From: Stenotrophomonas_A sp002429615
GTDB taxonomy: Bacteria; Pseudomonadota; Gammaproteobacteria; Xanthomonadales; Xanthomonadaceae
NCBI GenBank assembly: GCA_031987425.1
Contig: DALZZL010000194.1
Span: 1 to 6,195, forward strand
Direction: 5' to 3'
Length of the DNA stretch: 6,195 nt
The position numbers were made by a program, and so were the translations under genes. Position 1 is the first letter of the stretch; each line of letters opens with the position of its first letter. Positions 1-3,400 of this stretch are shown in pieces. The notes under the pieces are model-generated. The model was given only the letters and a program-made list of their open reading frames with translations. It did not search any database and was not told the origin of the DNA.

Positions 1-408
1 GGCCGGCGGCGGCTGCATCAGCGCGCTGCACGCCGATGGCGCCCAGCGCTGGCCCTCGGCCACGCCGTGGTTGTCGAAGTCGATCTGCAGCTGGCAGCGC
101 ACCGGCGCGGCGCCGGCGATCGGACGCACGTTGAGCAGGTAGTTCCACTCGCGCACGCCCCACAGGCCCTCGTTGAAGTGCGGGGCGCCGAGCAGTGCCT
201 GCACCTGCTCCTTGTTCATGCCCGGCGCGTATTGGCGCAGCAGGTCGGCGTCGATGAAGGTGCCCGCGCGCGGATAGGCGCGCGACGGATCCGGAAAGCC
301 ATCGTCGCGGTTTCGTGCGCTGGTGCTGAAGGCGGTGAGCATCAACACGCTGGCCAGCAGGGCCCATGGCAGCGGCTGGCGTGCGGTACGGCGGAAGTGC
401 ATGTGCAT
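1..408 (-). CDS. TpgA-like exported protein with SmpA/OmlA (BamE-like) domain, 3' end cut by window edge
   Basis: The 136 visible codons start at ATG 408 and run open to position 1, so the C-terminus is missing. Residues 1-31 look like a Sec signal peptide: basic n-region (FRRTAR), hydrophobic core about 15-27 (WALLASVLMLTAF) and likely cleavage after Thr-Ser-Ala31. No lipobox Cys is present, so it is probably not a lipoprotein. Residues about 50-130 match the SmpA/OmlA fold: a helix with GMNKEQVQALLGAPHF, then EGLWGVREWNYLLNVR, then a strand CQLQIDFD. Cys105 and Cys127 could form a disulfide. In Acinetobacter TpgA this domain precedes an OmpA-type peptidoglycan-binding domain, and TpgA binds the barrel of the TAA AtaA. 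Lying 74 bp downstream of a TAA on the same strand, the same role is inferred here. The OmpA half is outside the window, so a stand-alone SmpA/OmlA protein cannot be excluded. A second ATG at 402 could also start translation, but 408 fits the ribosome site. Confidence 0.82.
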   Translation of the reverse strand, partial: MHMHFRRTARQPLPWALLASVLMLTAFSTSARNRDDGFPDPSRAYPRAGTFIDADLLRQYAPGMNKEQVQALLGAPHFNEGLWGVREWNYLLNVRPIAGAAPVRCQLQIDFDNHGVAEGQRWAPSACSALMQPPPA

Positions 409-415
409 GCTGGTT

Positions 416-423
416 TCCCCTCG
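416..423 (-). promoter_or_regulatory. Ribosome binding site of the TpgA-like gene
   Basis: Read on the minus strand, a purine-rich GAGGGGAA lies just upstream of the ATG at 408. The AGGGG core sits about eight bases from the start codon, which is a normal Shine-Dalgarno distance. This favours the ATG at 408 over the in-frame ATG at 402. Confidence 0.7.
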
Positions 424-429
424 AATGGG

Positions 430-458
430 CGACCCGGCGCGCACAGTGCGCCGGGTCG
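430..458 (-). terminator. Strong intergenic hairpin between the adhesin stop and the TpgA-like start (possible terminator or attenuator)
   Basis: Positions 430-440 (CGACCCGGCGC) and 448-458 are perfect inverted repeats of 11 bp around a 7-base loop, almost all G:C. The stem lies 25 bp past the adhesin stop codon and ends 6 bases before the downstream gene's ribosome site. No U-tract follows it in the direction of transcription, so it is not a canonical intrinsic terminator for leftward transcription. It may reduce read-through, protect the mRNA 3' end or lower expression of the second gene relative to the adhesin. A shorter alternative pairing centred on 445 is also possible. Confidence 0.5.
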
Positions 459-482
459 CGGGATGCCGGCCAGGCCGGTCGT

Positions 483-3400
483 TTACCACTGGATGCCGGC
501 GCCGACGGACACGCCGCCCTCGCCGCGCGAGTTGGTCGAACCGCTGACCTTGTAAATCCACCGGCCACCTTCGGTGACACCGGCGATGCCGACCGCGATG
601 CCGGACTCGCCGTTGAAGGTGCTGGCAGCGACCGACGCCATGCTGCGACCGGCTTCGTAGGGCTGCGGCAGGCCAGCCATCGCCATCGCCGAGGCCACGC
701 CCGCGGAGGCTTCGTTGTTCATGCTTTCCAGGCGGCTGTCGGTGTAGTTCTTCGACCAGTCCATCGCATCGGCCATGCCCGACTTCAGCTGGCCCAGGTT
801 GACCGCGTCGTTGTCGGCGGTGCCGTTGGCGACGTTGTGCACCTGGGTCATGGTGCTGCCCTGGCCCAGCGTGAGGCTGCCGTAGTTGGTGGTGTTGTTG
901 ACGGTGTCGTAGCGCACCGTGCCGGCCTGCGAGGCCTGCAGCTGGCGCAGGTTCACCGCGTCGGTGGCGGCCGTGCCGTCGGCGACGTTGATGACCTGGC
1001 GCTCGTTGCCGGCACTGCCCACCGACACCGCGTTGGCGCGGTCGGCCACCGAGCCGGCACCGAGCGCCACGCTGTTGGCGGCGCTGGCGGTGGCCTGCGG
1101 GCCGATCGCCACCGCTTCGGCACCGGTGGCCGCCGCCGGCGCACCGGTCGAGTTCACCGAGAAGTACGCGTTGCCGGCGCCATCCTGGATGTTGTCGATG
1201 CGCTGGTTGATGTTGACGATCGAACCGTCCACCGCCTCGAACGCCGAGCTGACGTTGTTGTAGCTGTTGGTGGTGGTGCCACCGGTGGTGCTGACCGAGG
1301 TGATGCTGAAGCTCGGGCCGGTCCAGGTGCCGGTGTTGCTGTTGTAGGTGGTGGTGCCGCCGAAGTAGTTGGCGACGGTGCTGTTGGTGTCGTACAGCTG
1401 GCCGCCGTTGACCGCATCGGTGCTGCCCTGCGCGACCGCGCCGGCGGCGACGTTGACGACCTGGCGTTCGTTGCCGACGCTGCCGACCGACACCGAGTTG
1501 GCACGGTTGGCCACCGAGCCGCTGCCCAGCGCGACGCTGCCCAGTGCGCTGGCGGTGGCACCGCTGCCCAGCGCCAGGCTGGCATCGCCGGACGCGCTCG
1601 CATCCGGGCCCAGCGCCACGCCCTCGTCGCCATCGGCCGCCGCCGGGCCGCCGGTGGAGTTCACCGCCAGGTACGGGCTGGAATTGATGCTGATGTTGCG
1701 CACGCGGTTGTTGAGGTTGGTCAGCGAACCATCCACCGCGTCGAAGGCCGAGGTCACGTCGTTGTAGGTGCCCACGCTGACGTTGCCGGTGGCATCGAAG
1801 CTGCTGATCGCGAACTGCGGCGCGGTCCAGGTGTTGGTGGTGCTGTCGTAGGCCGTGGTGCCGCCCAGGAAGGCCGCCAGTTCCTCGTGGGTCTGGAACA
1901 GCTGCCCACCGGTGACCGCATCGGTGCTGCCCAGCGCGATGGTGCCGTCGGCGACGTTGCTGATCCCCACCGCCGCACCGGTGCCGTCGCCGGTCAGGGT
2001 GATGTGGTTCAGCGCATCACCGCTGGCATCGGCGTCGTAGTGCACCGCCAGGCCATCCGGCGCGCCGGGGTCGATGTTGCTCAACGACTGGCTGATCGCC
2101 GCCAGCGCGCTGCCCACGTTGTCGTAGGTGCCGACGCTGACGCTGCCATCGCTGCCGAGGTTGTTGATCACGTAGGTCGGCGCGGTCGGCACGCCGTTGG
2201 CGTCCACCGTCGAGCCGCCGCCCAGGTGCAGCGACGTGCCCTGCCCCAGCGCGTACAGCTGCGCGCCGTTGATCGCCTCGGTGCTGTTGAGGGAGACCTC
2301 GCCCGCGGTCAGGTTGCCGATCACCGTGGTGGTGGCCGAGCCGACTGTGCCCAGGGTGACCCGCGTGTAATCCGGGTTGCCGCTGGCGTCGGTGTCATAG
2401 GTCACCGCGAAGATGTCGACCTGGTTGATCTGGTCGATCGCGCCGCGCAGCTGCTCGACGTTGACCGCGTCGGTCGCATCGCTACCGGCGGCGACGTGGG
2501 TGATCTGGCGTTCGCGGCCGGTCGAACCGACCGCCACTTCGCCGATCGAGGTGCGGGTGGAGGTCAGTCCGTAGGCGGAGTAGTTGTCCAGTCCGCCACG
2601 GTCGGCGTTCGAGAGGTAGCCCAGTGCCACGGTATTCGCCTTGTTGGAGGTGGCCCCCGCGCCGAGCAGCGTCTGCGCGTTGGCGGTGCCGGTGGCGTCG
2701 TCGCCGATCACCACCGAGTGGCCGAGGCGTGCGTCGTAGTCCGCGGTGGGCACGCCGGTCGGGTTGTTGGGGTCGTCGCGGCCGGCGCCCGGGAAGGCCA
2801 GGTCGGCATCCTGCGCGGCCAGTTCGTGGCGTGCGTTGGTGCCGATCACGACTTCCTTGGAACCGTTCGAATAGGCGCCATCGCCGATCAGCACCTGGTA
2901 GTCCTGCGCGGCGTTGACCGCCCAGCAGTCGGTAGTGGCCAGGCCGAGCAGGTTGGCGCACTGCGCCGCCCAGGCCGGCGAGCCATCCGGCAGCACCAGG
3001 CCCAGCAGGCCGCCCGGGTTGCCGTTGTTGATGTTGTAGAGGTAGCTGTCGGAAGTGACGCCGCCGAGCAGGGTCAGGTGCGAGTTGCCACCGGTGGCGG
3101 CGCCACCGACCGCGTCCAGCACGGTGCCCACCGGGGTGGTGTTGACCACCGGGATGCCGAGCACATTGGTGACCGCATAGCCCTGCTGGAAGTTGGCGTT
3201 GCTCACCGCCAGGTCGCCGTTGCGCACGTAGCCGTCGCCACCGAACAGGCCGGTGGTGGTGCTGCCGAGCAGCTCGCCCAGCGAGCCGGTGAGGCCGCCG
3301 GTGCCGATGATCAGCCCGGGGCTGCCCACCTGCGCCGGCACCGTCGGCGTGGCGGCCAGCGTGGCGCCGGTCAGGCCGCCCACCACGTTGCCAAGTCCGC

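Noticed and set aside
466..478. Small CCGGCC-A-GGCCGG palindrome just after the adhesin stop
   Set aside because: Short and easily formed by chance in GC-rich DNA; weaker than the neighbouring 11-bp stem.
67..555. 162-residue plus-strand open frame
   Set aside because: It crosses both minus-strand genes and their gap, has no recognisable domain, and the minus-strand frame has a clear signal peptide and SmpA/OmlA signature.
2482..2961. 159-residue minus-strand frame in a different phase
   Set aside because: Arg/Pro-rich out-of-frame reading of the adhesin's head region; the adhesin frame there has clear YadA motifs.
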